From Elusimicrobium sp. An273 (lineage in GTDB: Bacteria > Elusimicrobiota > Elusimicrobia > Elusimicrobiales > Elusimicrobiaceae), in the NCBI RefSeq assembly GCF_002159705.1, contig NZ_NFJD01000001.1:124001-188000 (forward strand): a stretch of DNA of 64,000 nucleotides, in the 5' to 3' direction. The notes under the pieces are model-generated. The model did not search any database and was not told the DNA's origin. It saw only the letters and a list, made by a program, of their open reading frames with translations. This document shows positions 1 through 6,781 of this stretch, piece by piece. The translations under genes and the position numbers were made by a program. Position 1 is the first letter of the stretch. Every line of letters begins with the position of its first letter.

Positions 1-1
1 C

Positions 2-319
2 GCCCACTTGGAATACGAACAATTTTTGCGTTCGCTGCGCGACGACGTGGTGGAAACGCGCAATACGCTTTCCCTTAAAATGCGCTCGCTGGAAATTTCC
101 AAACTGCGCCTGCAGGCCGCCACCGAAAAATTTGACGCCACCCAGCTGAAATACAAAAACGGGCTGATGGGCGCAACCGACCTGACGGTCGCCCGCCAAG
201 AATTAATTTCCGCACAGGTGGATTACGCCACCTTGCTTTCCGAGCTGACGCTTTCGCGCCTGCGCTACCAATACGCCTTGGGAGAACAGCTGTATGATTA
301 CAAACCGGAGGGGTTATGA
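2..319 (+). CDS. TolC-like outer membrane efflux protein, C-terminal end (5' truncated by window)
   Basis: The open frame enters from the left edge and stops at TGA 317-319, so only about the last 105 residues are visible. They are long amphipathic helices of the outer-membrane-factor type. The stretch TEKFDATQLKYKNGLMGATDLTVARQ resembles the last helical repeat of the TolC family, where a K-x-G-L-x-x-x-x-D-L-x-x-A-R pattern is typical. TolC-family proteins form trimeric channels through the outer membrane and periplasm. The next gene starts inside this stop codon (ATGA) and encodes a membrane-fusion adaptor, followed by ABC transporter subunits. This supports a tripartite exporter operon. 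The family call rests on the fragment plus its context. Confidence 0.75.
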   Translation, partial: AHLEYEQFLRSLRDDVVETRNTLSLKMRSLEISKLRLQAATEKFDATQLKYKNGLMGATDLTVARQELISAQVDYATLLSELTLSRLRYQYALGEQLYDYKPEGL

Positions 320-1299
320 TTAAAAAAATGTTAAAACGCATCTGGAAGCCGATTTTGTTTTTACTGCTGGCGGCAGCCGTAGTGGCTGGCGGGTGGATGT
401 GGGGCGTAAAGCCTTTGATTGCAAAACTCAAAGGGGATGTGATTATGCCGGAAGACATCGTATCCGTTAAAAAAGGGTCGGTGGAAATCTTTCTTAAAAG
501 CCAAGGAACGGTCATGGCCAAGCAAGATATCAAAGTAACTTCCAAACCCAGCGGCATTCTGCAAGCCGTATACGTAAAAGAAGGCGATACCGTAAAAAAA
601 GGAACCAAATTAGCCCTTATTAAACCGGGGCGCAATGAATTTGAAGATTATAAACCGGTGCCGATCTATGCGCCGGCGGACGGAACGGTGGTCAAATGCC
701 ACGCCGATTCCAAAGAATACGAAAAAGACTTATCGGAGCGGAATTTATCGCTCCCCCGGCTGGGAACCTTTCTGGAAGGTTCTTACGACAATACCGAAAA
801 TGCCACTTGCTTGCTGCGTTTGGTCAATACCGACACGCTGGTCATTCCGCTGTATGTAAGCGAAACGCAAGTGCTGCAGCTTAAAAAAGGAATGCCGGTG
901 CAAATAGAAGTCATCTCCTTGGGCGATAAGGCCGAACCGTTAACCGGAAAAATCACGTACATTTCCACCCAAATCGAAAAAAGCGGCGACCGCTGGAGCG
1001 ACAGCAAAGGATTTTTGGTGTTGGTGGAGCTCCCCCGCGACGGAAAAAACATTTTGCTGGGCGTAAACACCAATATCACGATTGTGCTGCAAAAGAGCGA
1101 AAACGTCTTAACGATTCCGGCCAACGCCCTGTTTGAAAAAGACGGAAAGAACTATGTGTTCAAATACCGGGGCAAAAACAAAGCGGACAAGACCGAAGTT
1201 TCCACCGGGTTGGTAAACGACACGACCGTAGAAATTACCGACGGCCTGAAAGAAGACGACCAGGTGCTGATTGCGCTGCCCTACGGAGAATCATGGTAA
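316..1299 (+). CDS. Periplasmic adaptor (MacA/HlyD family membrane-fusion protein), lacking the alpha-hairpin
   Basis: 327 residues. One N-terminal membrane segment lies at about residues 12-33. Then comes a split lipoyl domain (first half about 70-100, second half from about 118, APADGTVV), then beta-barrel and membrane-proximal domains with TIPANALF near 265. It would link an inner-membrane ABC transporter to the TolC-like channel. Unusually, the two lipoyl halves are joined by only about 11 residues. MacA and most RND adaptors have a long coiled-coil hairpin there that touches TolC. The gene overlaps the TolC-like stop by 4 bases and has GGAGG 5 bases upstream. It overlaps the ATPase start by 7 bases, so the genes are translationally coupled. 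The family is clear; the substrate is unknown. Confidence 0.85.
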   Translation: MIKKMLKRIWKPILFLLLAAAVVAGGWMWGVKPLIAKLKGDVIMPEDIVSVKKGSVEIFLKSQGTVMAKQDIKVTSKPSGILQAVYVKEGDTVKKGTKLALIKPGRNEFEDYKPVPIYAPADGTVVKCHADSKEYEKDLSERNLSLPRLGTFLEGSYDNTENATCLLRLVNTDTLVIPLYVSETQVLQLKKGMPVQIEVISLGDKAEPLTGKITYISTQIEKSGDRWSDSKGFLVLVELPRDGKNILLGVNTNITIVLQKSENVLTIPANALFEKDGKNYVFKYRGKNKADKTEVSTGLVNDTTVEITDGLKEDDQVLIALPYGESW

Positions 1300-1955
1300 T
1301 TCATTGTGAACATCTCGTAAAAATTTACCAAACCGCCCAATCGTTTCGGGCGTTGGATGACGTGTCGCTGGATATAGAAAAAGGGGATTTTATCTCCATC
1401 ATGGGCCCCAGCGGCTGCGGGAAAAGCACTCTTCTTAATATCTTGGGCCTTTTGGATGAACCCACTTCCGGCGAATACCTGTTAAACGGCGTCAAAACCG
1501 CCCGAATGCCCGACCGCACCCGCTCCCACTTCAGATGCACGAACATCGGTTTTATCTTTCAGTCGTTTAATTTAATGCCCCGGCTCTCCGTTTTGCAAAA
1601 CATCGCCCTGCCCATGCGCTACAACAGCCTTATTCCCCGCAAGGAAATTTTGCCGCGGGCGCGTGAACTGCTGCGCCGGGTAGGCTTGGAACAAAAAGCG
1701 GGAAATACGCCCCTGCAGCTTTCCGGCGGGCAATGCCAGCGCGTAGCCTGCGCGCGAGCCTTGGCCAACCGGCCGGAAATTATCTTGGCGGACGAGCCCA
1801 CCGGCAATTTGGATTCCAAATCCGGAGCGGAAATTTTGAATTTACTGCAAGAGCTGAACCAAAACGGGCTGACTATTATTATGGTTACGCACGACGAAAA
1901 AATTGCCGCCGGCGCCCGGCGCATTATCCGTATGAAGGACGGTAAAATCGTATGA
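1293..1955 (+). CDS. ABC transporter ATP-binding protein (MacB/LolD type)
   Basis: 220 residues, the usual length for a stand-alone nucleotide-binding subunit of the MacB/LolD/FtsE group. Visible motifs are Walker A GPSGCGKST (about 39-47), the Q-loop in FIFQSFNL, the signature LSGGQCQRVACARAL (about 143-157), Walker B IILADEPTGNLD and the switch MVTHDE. It powers the FtsX-type permease encoded next. Its stop overlaps the permease start (ATGA at 1952-1955), and a GGAG lies about 8 bases before its own ATG. In E. coli MacB the ATPase and permease are one protein; here they are separate, as in LolCDE or YknYZ. Confidence 0.93.
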   Translation: MVIHCEHLVKIYQTAQSFRALDDVSLDIEKGDFISIMGPSGCGKSTLLNILGLLDEPTSGEYLLNGVKTARMPDRTRSHFRCTNIGFIFQSFNLMPRLSVLQNIALPMRYNSLIPRKEILPRARELLRRVGLEQKAGNTPLQLSGGQCQRVACARALANRPEIILADEPTGNLDSKSGAEILNLLQELNQNGLTIIMVTHDEKIAAGARRIIRMKDGKIV

Positions 1956-3205
1956 AACTGCCCGATTTAATTTCCACCGGCTGGGCCGAAATTACAAGCC
2001 ATAAAATGCGCAGTTTTTTAAGCGTGTTTGCCATTGCAATCGGCATTGCCACCTTTTTCTATACCTTAAGCGTCCTCAGCCAGCGCTACCGCGATATTAA
2101 CCGCACCGCCGAAATATCCGGCAAAGGCCGCCTGGATACCAGCATCGAGGCTCCCCTTTCCATGGATCAATACCAGCAGCTGCTCAGTTCCTTGCCGGAA
2201 GGTTCTTCCTTGGCGTTCCGGACGAATGAATATATCACCAGAGCCATTTACAAAGGGCAGACGTTAACCGGTTTTTTTGTGGAAGGCATTCTTCCTTCGT
2301 TTCAAGACAGCGCTTTTGCCTATCAGGTGGAAGGACGTTTCTTTAACTGGAAAGACATTATCAACAAACACCGCGTGGCCCTTATCGTGGTCTATCCGCG
2401 CGACAAAAAAGAGCGGCGCGTTTTCTCCGCCCCCACCTGGGCGCCCGACAAAGACCGAATAGACCTGAAAGAATTCGTCAAACGCATCAATTTGCTTAAC
2501 CAATCTATTACCATAGAAGATCAAAGCTTTACCGTCGTGGGTATTCTGCGCGCGCCCACCGTGGACAAGGATTTTCGTTTCCGGGGCGACCAGGAAACGA
2601 TGCAGCAGATTTTTATTCCCTATTCCACTTGGTACGATATCCTTCCTTCGTGGAGAGATTATTACGAAACCAAAATCCGCATTGTCGCCGGCAGCGAAAC
2701 GAACGCCAATCAAGCCTCTACGGCTTTAAGCAGTTTTTTGCATCACCAGTTTGGCACCAATTTCCAATTTAGCATTAATTTCTTCCGCGACAAATTGAAT
2801 TTGGACAGACAAGCCGCCTGGAAAAACCTGCGCTCGATGATTTTTATCGGTTTAATTGCAATGATTGCGGGCGGCATCGGCATTATGAACATTACGATGG
2901 TGGTGATTTTTTCCCGCACGCGCGAAATCGGAATCCGCCGCGCCTTGGGCGCCACCCGCTTTGACATTCTTATTCAATTTCTGGTGGAAGCGCTGCTGTT
3001 GGGCTTGTGCGGCGCCATGGGCGGCATGCTGCTTGGATATCTGGCCGTCGTACACATGGCGGACAACGCCGACCAAATGACCTTTTCCTGGTGGGTGGTC
3101 GCCATCTCCATTTTCATTGCGCTGGCCACCAGCTTTTTGTTTGCGCTGTACCCGGCGTACCAAGCTTCCAAACTCAAACCGGTGGACGCGCTTAAATACG
3201 AATAA
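1952..3205 (+). CDS. ABC transporter permease, MacB/FtsX family
   Basis: 417 residues with the MacB architecture. One membrane helix lies at about 18-42, then a large extracytoplasmic MacB_PCD-type domain to about 285. Three helices follow at about 290-320, 340-370 and 380-405. The FtsX core motif is visible as GIGIMNITMVVIFSRTREIG, followed by IRRALGATRFDILIQF. The C-terminal YPAYQASKLKPVDALKYE is the standard MacB ending. Proteins of this family work as mechanotransmitters that drive periplasmic substrates out through a TolC-like channel. It is the last gene of the exporter operon; a separate promoter-like element precedes the next gene. The substrate cannot be read from the sequence. Confidence 0.92.
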   Translation: MKLPDLISTGWAEITSHKMRSFLSVFAIAIGIATFFYTLSVLSQRYRDINRTAEISGKGRLDTSIEAPLSMDQYQQLLSSLPEGSSLAFRTNEYITRAIYKGQTLTGFFVEGILPSFQDSAFAYQVEGRFFNWKDIINKHRVALIVVYPRDKKERRVFSAPTWAPDKDRIDLKEFVKRINLLNQSITIEDQSFTVVGILRAPTVDKDFRFRGDQETMQQIFIPYSTWYDILPSWRDYYETKIRIVAGSETNANQASTALSSFLHHQFGTNFQFSINFFRDKLNLDRQAAWKNLRSMIFIGLIAMIAGGIGIMNITMVVIFSRTREIGIRRALGATRFDILIQFLVEALLLGLCGAMGGMLLGYLAVVHMADNADQMTFSWWVVAISIFIALATSFLFALYPAYQASKLKPVDALKYE

Positions 3206-3215
3206 GCCCTTATTT

Positions 3216-3224
3216 TGATACAAT
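3216..3224 (+). promoter_or_regulatory. Extended -10 promoter of rnhA, leaderless geometry
   Basis: TGA-TACAAT ends at 3224, exactly six bases before the ATG at 3231. Transcription normally begins about seven bases after the -10, so the mRNA would start at or next to the start codon. No Shine-Dalgarno sequence lies before the ATG. No good -35 is visible, as is usual with TGN-extended -10 promoters. Confidence 0.6.
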
Positions 3225-3230
3225 ACCCCT

Positions 3231-3815
3231 ATGCAAGTAAAAATAAACATTGACGGCGGTTCCCGCGGAAACCCCGGCCCCGGCGCCGCGGCGTATGTGA
3301 TTTGCTCCCCGGACGGCACCATATTGGCGCAGGAAGGGCATTTTATGCCGCATTGCACCAATAACCAGGCCGAATACACCGCCCTAAAGCTGGCTTTAAT
3401 TAAAGCCAAAGAACTGGGCGCAACGGAGCTTTTTATTCAATCGGACTCGCTGCTCCTCGTTAAACAATTCTTAGGCGAATACAAAATCAAACATCCGGAC
3501 TTGGCGGCCCGCATGGCCGTCATCCGCCGCCTGGCCGCCCCGCTTACCATTCATATGCAACACGTCTTGCGCCACCTCAATAAAGCGCCGGACGCCCTGG
3601 CCAACAAGGCGATGGACGCCAAGCAGTCCGTCGGGTTTAACCCCATTGTCCACTTGCCGCCAGAGGAGGAAACGCTCCCCCCCGCCGCGCCGGAAAATAT
3701 CGTAAACGGCGTAGAAGTAAAACCGGTACAACGGCCCAAACCCGCTCCCGCCAAATCCGCTTCCAAGCGCGCCCTCAAAAAGCCGCACCAGCCGGACTTG
3801 TTTGGCGAGCTGTAA
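3231..3815 (+). CDS. rnhA: Ribonuclease HI with Pro-rich tail and sliding-clamp-type C-terminal motif
   Basis: 194 residues. Residues 1-130 form an RNase H fold with the four catalytic acids visible: D8 (INIDGG), E48 (NNQAEY), D72 (QSDSLL) and D121 (NKAPDALANKA). It cleaves RNA in RNA-DNA hybrids. The short form without an N-terminal hybrid-binding domain resembles the RNase HI-like group found in many Gram-positives and archaea. A Pro/Lys-rich linker (about 145-185) leads to the last residues HQPDLFGEL. There Q187-P-D-L-F191 fits the beta-clamp-binding consensus QL(S/D)LF. This suggests tethering to the replication clamp. The gene probably has a leaderless mRNA and is followed at once by the RNase P RNA gene. 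Confidence 0.92.
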   Translation: MQVKINIDGGSRGNPGPGAAAYVICSPDGTILAQEGHFMPHCTNNQAEYTALKLALIKAKELGATELFIQSDSLLLVKQFLGEYKIKHPDLAARMAVIRRLAAPLTIHMQHVLRHLNKAPDALANKAMDAKQSVGFNPIVHLPPEEETLPPAAPENIVNGVEVKPVQRPKPAPAKSASKRALKKPHQPDLFGEL

Positions 3816-3823
3816 CCGCTTTT

Positions 3824-3832
3824 TGCTACAAT
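3824..3832 (+). promoter_or_regulatory. Extended -10 promoter of rnpB
   Basis: TGC-TACAAT ends at 3832, five bases before the predicted 5' end of the RNase P RNA at about 3838. The spacing fits a direct start of the RNA. The element begins right after the rnhA stop codon. Confidence 0.6.
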
Positions 3833-3837
3833 AAGAA

Positions 3838-4175
3838 AAGCAGCCCAGATAACCGCTCCCGGCCAATTCCGGCTTGGGGGAGGAACTTCCGGACTCCACA
3901 GGGCAGTGCGCCGTTCGAAAGGACGGGACGGCGGGGCCAGATTACCCCGCTGGACGGAAAGTGCAACAGAAAAAATACCGCCCGCAAGGGTAAGGGTGAA
4001 AGGGTGCGGCAAGAGCGCACCGCGCGTTTAGCAATAAACGCGGCAAGGCAAACCCCGCACGGAGCAAGGCCAAACCGGTTCACACGCGGCCCGCGTTTGC
4101 AACCAAGTAGGCCGCTTAGAGTAATGGTTATCCCGGCCCGCAAGGGCCGACAGAATCCGGGGTATCGGCTGCTTC
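3838..4175 (+). ncRNA. rnpB: RNase P RNA (bacterial type A)
   Basis: The catalytic RNA of ribonuclease P, which trims the 5' leaders of tRNA precursors. The conserved family blocks occur in order: GAGGAACTTCCGGACTCC with ACAGGGCA (P3/P4 and J3/4 region, 3880-3908), GGACGGAAAGTGCAACAGAAA (about 3953-3973), GGGTGAAAGGGTGCGGCAAGAGCGCACC (3991-4020), and ACAGAATCCGGGGTATCGG (4150-4168), which completes P4. The ends AAGCAGCC (3838-3845) and GGCTGCTT (4167-4174) pair as helix P1. Length about 338 nt is normal. A strong terminator follows at once. Confidence 0.97.
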
Positions 4176-4180
4176 TTTTT

Positions 4181-4207
4181 AACTCCGCTTGTATGCGGAG
4201 TTTTTTA
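4181..4207 (+). terminator. Rho-independent terminator of rnpB
   Basis: Stem CTCCGC/GCGGAG (4183-4188 with 4195-4200), a 6-base loop and a run of T from 4201. It lies just after the 3' end of the RNase P RNA. Confidence 0.85.
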
Positions 4208-4243
4208 TTCATTCGGAACGGCCGAACGCGCCGCTTTACATAA

Positions 4244-4272
4244 AAAACGCCCGCTATTAAGCGGGCGTTTTG
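4244..4272 (-). terminator. Bidirectional terminator after the histidine kinase
   Basis: Perfect 11-bp stem AAAACGCCCGC/GCGGGCGTTTT (4244-4254 with 4261-4271), loop TATTAA, with T runs in both directions. It mainly ends the minus-strand rsmI-tsaC-kinase operon and backs up the rnpB terminator. Confidence 0.85.
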
Positions 4273-4289
4273 CTTATTAAATCCAACCC

Positions 4290-5291
4290 TTATTCGGGCA
4301 TAACGGTTTTCTTTTCCACATTCGGGATAGGCGCTTTGTCGGCGTCCGCCGCCGCGGCGGCAGGCGTCTGCGGAATGGAAAACCAAAATACGGAGCCCTG
4401 CCCCAGCCCGGCGCTCTCTACGCCGATTTCCCCTCCGTGCGCGTTGACGATTTCCTGCGCGATGGAAAGGCCCAATCCCCAGCCTTGTTTCTTTAAGGTG
4501 CGGTCATTTTCGGACTGGTGAAACTTTTGAAACACCTTATCTTTTTCCGTATGCAACAGGCCCGGGCCGTTGTCCGCCACTTTAAACGTAAGCATGCCGT
4601 TTAACACATAAAACCGGGCTTCCACACTCCCCCCCTGAGGAGAAAATTTGATCGCGTTTCCGATTAAATTATTCAGCACCTGCGAAATGCGGAAACGATC
4701 CGCCACCACGGTTACTTCGGCGGGATATTCGCACTTTTGCAGAAAAATCCCTTTTTTCTGGGCGTTGACGGCCTGCAAGGTGATGACATCGTTTAAAAGG
4801 GCGTTAAAGTTAAACGGCTGGGCGTCCATTTTGAAGCGGCCGGATTCAATCATGGAAATATCCATTAAATCCGCCATTAACATGTTCATATTGTCCGTGG
4901 CTTTTAAAATGTTGTTCAGCGCGGTCTGGTCGTTATTTCCGCCGCCTTGCGGATTATCCATCATCAGCACGGACGTAAACCCCTGAATGGAAGAAAGCGG
5001 CTGGCGCAAATCGTGCGCCACGATAGACATAAATTTGGCGCGGATTTCGTTTAACCGGTTCAGCTCTTGGTTGGAAAGACGCAGTTTTTCCACCATGCTT
5101 TCCAGCACATTTACCTTGCCCGAAAGCTGCATCTGCAGGGTGGCAATTTGCTGTTGGTAATTATGCTCCGCCTTCATAATGGTGCGGTGCATTTTTTTAA
5201 GCACGAATTTTTTGGTAATCCAATACGTCAATAGCGACAAAGACGCCGCCACCAACAAGGAATAAGAAACCAGAATTTGCCATAGCGTCAT
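4290..5291 (-). CDS. Membrane-anchored sensor histidine kinase (orphan)
   Basis: 333 residues. One N-terminal membrane helix (about 6-23) is followed directly by a coiled coil (about 40-85), with no periplasmic sensor domain, PAS or HAMP. Then come HisKA with the phosphoacceptor H93 in VAHDLRQPL, and HATPase_c with the N-box NNLIGNAIKFSP, G1 ADNGPGLL and G2 WGLGLSIAQEIV. The kinase core is intact, so it should autophosphorylate; the signal is unknown and may be sensed in the membrane or cytoplasm. No response regulator lies nearby. It starts 3 bases after tsaC and has GGAGG before its ATG, so it is the last gene of the rsmI-tsaC operon. The C-terminal 25 residues are Ala/Pro-rich and look unstructured. 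Confidence 0.92.
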   Translation of the reverse strand: MTLWQILVSYSLLVAASLSLLTYWITKKFVLKKMHRTIMKAEHNYQQQIATLQMQLSGKVNVLESMVEKLRLSNQELNRLNEIRAKFMSIVAHDLRQPLSSIQGFTSVLMMDNPQGGGNNDQTALNNILKATDNMNMLMADLMDISMIESGRFKMDAQPFNFNALLNDVITLQAVNAQKKGIFLQKCEYPAEVTVVADRFRISQVLNNLIGNAIKFSPQGGSVEARFYVLNGMLTFKVADNGPGLLHTEKDKVFQKFHQSENDRTLKKQGWGLGLSIAQEIVNAHGGEIGVESAGLGQGSVFWFSIPQTPAAAAADADKAPIPNVEKKTVMPE

Positions 5292-5294
5292 CGG

Positions 5295-5945
5295 TTATGC
5301 CTCCTTTTTCCCCTGCAGGGCAAGTCCCATTGTTTGCTCCAGCGCCGCGCGGGCAATTCCTCCCTCCCGCAGCAAAACGGGGGTTTCCCCCGTCAAATCC
5401 ACCACGCTGGAAGCCGTGGGGCTAAGCGTACCGCCCAAAAAGATATAATCCACTTTTCCTTTAAATGTTTCCAAAATGCCTTTTTCATCCGTCAAGACGG
5501 GCTGGCCGTGCAAGTTGGCGCTGGTGCACGCCATAGGCGCCTGCATCAGGGACAGTAATTTTACCAAAAAAGTATTCCCCGGCACCCGAATGCCCAGCCC
5601 CGCAAACCCGCGCGCCAGCGGCTTGCCTTTATCGGAGGGCGGCACAATGGCCGTCAGCGCGCCGGGCCAATAGGCCTGCGCCAATTTTTCGGCCGCGGGC
5701 GAGAAACGGGCAACTTGATGGGCTTGGCGTAAAGAACCCGTTAAAATTTGCAGCGGCGAAGTGGCCGGCCGCTCTTTAATGCGGTAAATTTCCGCTATCG
5801 CCGTTTCACAAAACGCGCCGGTGCCAATGCCGTACACGGTATCGGTAGGCAGTACCGCCACGGCACCTTTTTCAAGGGCTTGGGCCGCCAGCAACATATA
5901 TTCCGGCGTCATTTCTTCCGTTTTAAAAATAAGCGTCTTGCGCAT
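5295..5945 (-). CDS. tsaC: Threonylcarbamoyl-AMP synthase (TsaC/Sua5/YrdC family)
   Basis: 216 residues. It makes threonylcarbamoyl-AMP from threonine, bicarbonate and ATP, the first step of the t6A37 modification of ANN-decoding tRNAs. The YrdC fold is shown by VAVLPTDTVYGIG near the N-terminus, KERPATSPLQIL, the YWPGALTAIVP motif and CTSANLHGQPV. There is no C-terminal Sua5 domain, so it is the short TsaC form. I chose the ATG at 5945 over an upstream in-frame ATG at 5981 because GGGAGGAAG sits about 6 bases before it. This start overlaps the end of rsmI by 23 bases. Other t6A genes (tsaB, tsaE) lie about 9 kb away; tsaD is not in the window. Confidence 0.93.
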   Translation of the reverse strand: MRKTLIFKTEEMTPEYMLLAAQALEKGAVAVLPTDTVYGIGTGAFCETAIAEIYRIKERPATSPLQILTGSLRQAHQVARFSPAAEKLAQAYWPGALTAIVPPSDKGKPLARGFAGLGIRVPGNTFLVKLLSLMQAPMACTSANLHGQPVLTDEKGILETFKGKVDYIFLGGTLSPTASSVVDLTGETPVLLREGGIARAALEQTMGLALQGKKEA

Positions 5946-6633
5946 GTTCTTCCTCCCGCTCGGCCGCGGCCGGGCGGTCAATAATCATTACAAATTCTCC
6001 CTGCACTTTCTGTTTTTTGCCCAAAGTTTCCGCCAGCTGCTGCGCCGTACCGCGCAGCCATTCTTCATACACCTTGGAAAGTTCCCGCGCCAAAATAACC
6101 GGCGTTTCGTTGCCCAGCGTATCGGCAATCAGCTGCAGCATTTTCACCACGCGGTAGGGCGATTCGTACAGCACCACCGGGTGTTGCAGCGCATAAGCGG
6201 CCGCAATCAGCTTGGCGGCCTTGCCGGGCTTGCGCGGCAAAAACCCCAAAAACGTAAACGCTCCCCCGGTAATGCCCGCCCCCGCCAAAGCGCACGCCAC
6301 CGCGCTGGGCCCCGGCAGGGAAGACACTTTTATCCCTTCCGCCACCGCCGCTTTGACCAGTTTCCACCCCGGGTCGGAAATACACGGGGTGCCGCAGTCC
6401 GACACCAAGGCGCAGGTTTTGCCGCTTTTTAGCGCCTCCAAACACCGCGCCACCGAACGATCGTCATTTTCGTTATAGCGGTAAGTCGGTTTGGAAAGGC
6501 CGAAATGAGACAGCAAAATCTGGGTGCGGCGCGTATCTTCGCACAACACGGCATCGGCGGTTTTAAGAACCTCCAAAGCGCGCAGGGTAATATCCTGCAA
6601 ATTGCCGATAGGCGTGGGGACGATATAGAGCAT
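5923..6633 (-). CDS. rsmI: 16S rRNA (cytidine-1402-2'-O)-methyltransferase RsmI
   Basis: 236 residues. It is a SAM-dependent tetrapyrrole-methylase-fold enzyme that 2'-O-methylates C1402 in the 30S decoding centre. Diagnostic motifs are the N-terminal YIVPTPIGNLQDIT, the CEDTRRTQILLSHF block, VSDCGTPCISDPG and LPGPSAVACALAGAG, then FLGFLPRK and VLYESPYRVV. It lacks the extra C-terminal domain of E. coli RsmI, as many homologues do. It is first in an operon with tsaC and a histidine kinase. No Shine-Dalgarno precedes the ATG; a TATACT box ends eight bases upstream, so the mRNA may be leaderless. Confidence 0.95.
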   Translation of the reverse strand: MLYIVPTPIGNLQDITLRALEVLKTADAVLCEDTRRTQILLSHFGLSKPTYRYNENDDRSVARCLEALKSGKTCALVSDCGTPCISDPGWKLVKAAVAEGIKVSSLPGPSAVACALAGAGITGGAFTFLGFLPRKPGKAAKLIAAAYALQHPVVLYESPYRVVKMLQLIADTLGNETPVILARELSKVYEEWLRGTAQQLAETLGKKQKVQGEFVMIIDRPAAAEREEEHAQDAYF

Positions 6634-6641
6634 ATAGTAAG

Positions 6642-6647
6642 AGTATA
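6642..6647 (-). promoter_or_regulatory. Possible -10 of the rsmI operon (near-leaderless)
   Basis: On the minus strand TATACT is followed by eight bases and then the rsmI ATG. No ribosome-binding site lies in those eight bases. The surrounding sequence is AT-rich, so the exact hexamer is uncertain. Confidence 0.4.
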
Positions 6648-6725
6648 TAAAATAGCAGGGCGCGCCAACAGGAAATCTTGCGGAAAAACAAAAAAATAAA
6701 ACGTAACGAAAGGGAGGTTATTTAG

Positions 6726-6731
6726 TACAAT
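6726..6731 (+). promoter_or_regulatory. -10 box upstream of the first YfcC-type carrier
   Basis: TACAAT in an AT-rich gap, 50 bases before the ATG at 6782. No convincing -35 is visible. It would give a leader of about 45 nt carrying AGAGGAAA as the likely ribosome site, about 13 bases from the ATG. Confidence 0.35.
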
Positions 6732-6781
6732 ATTTAATTGTTATTTATTTTAAAAACACACAGAGGAAACACAGAAAAGAA

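Noticed and set aside
4004-4243. Short frames across 3826-4386
   Set aside because: They lie in the RNase P RNA and its terminator.
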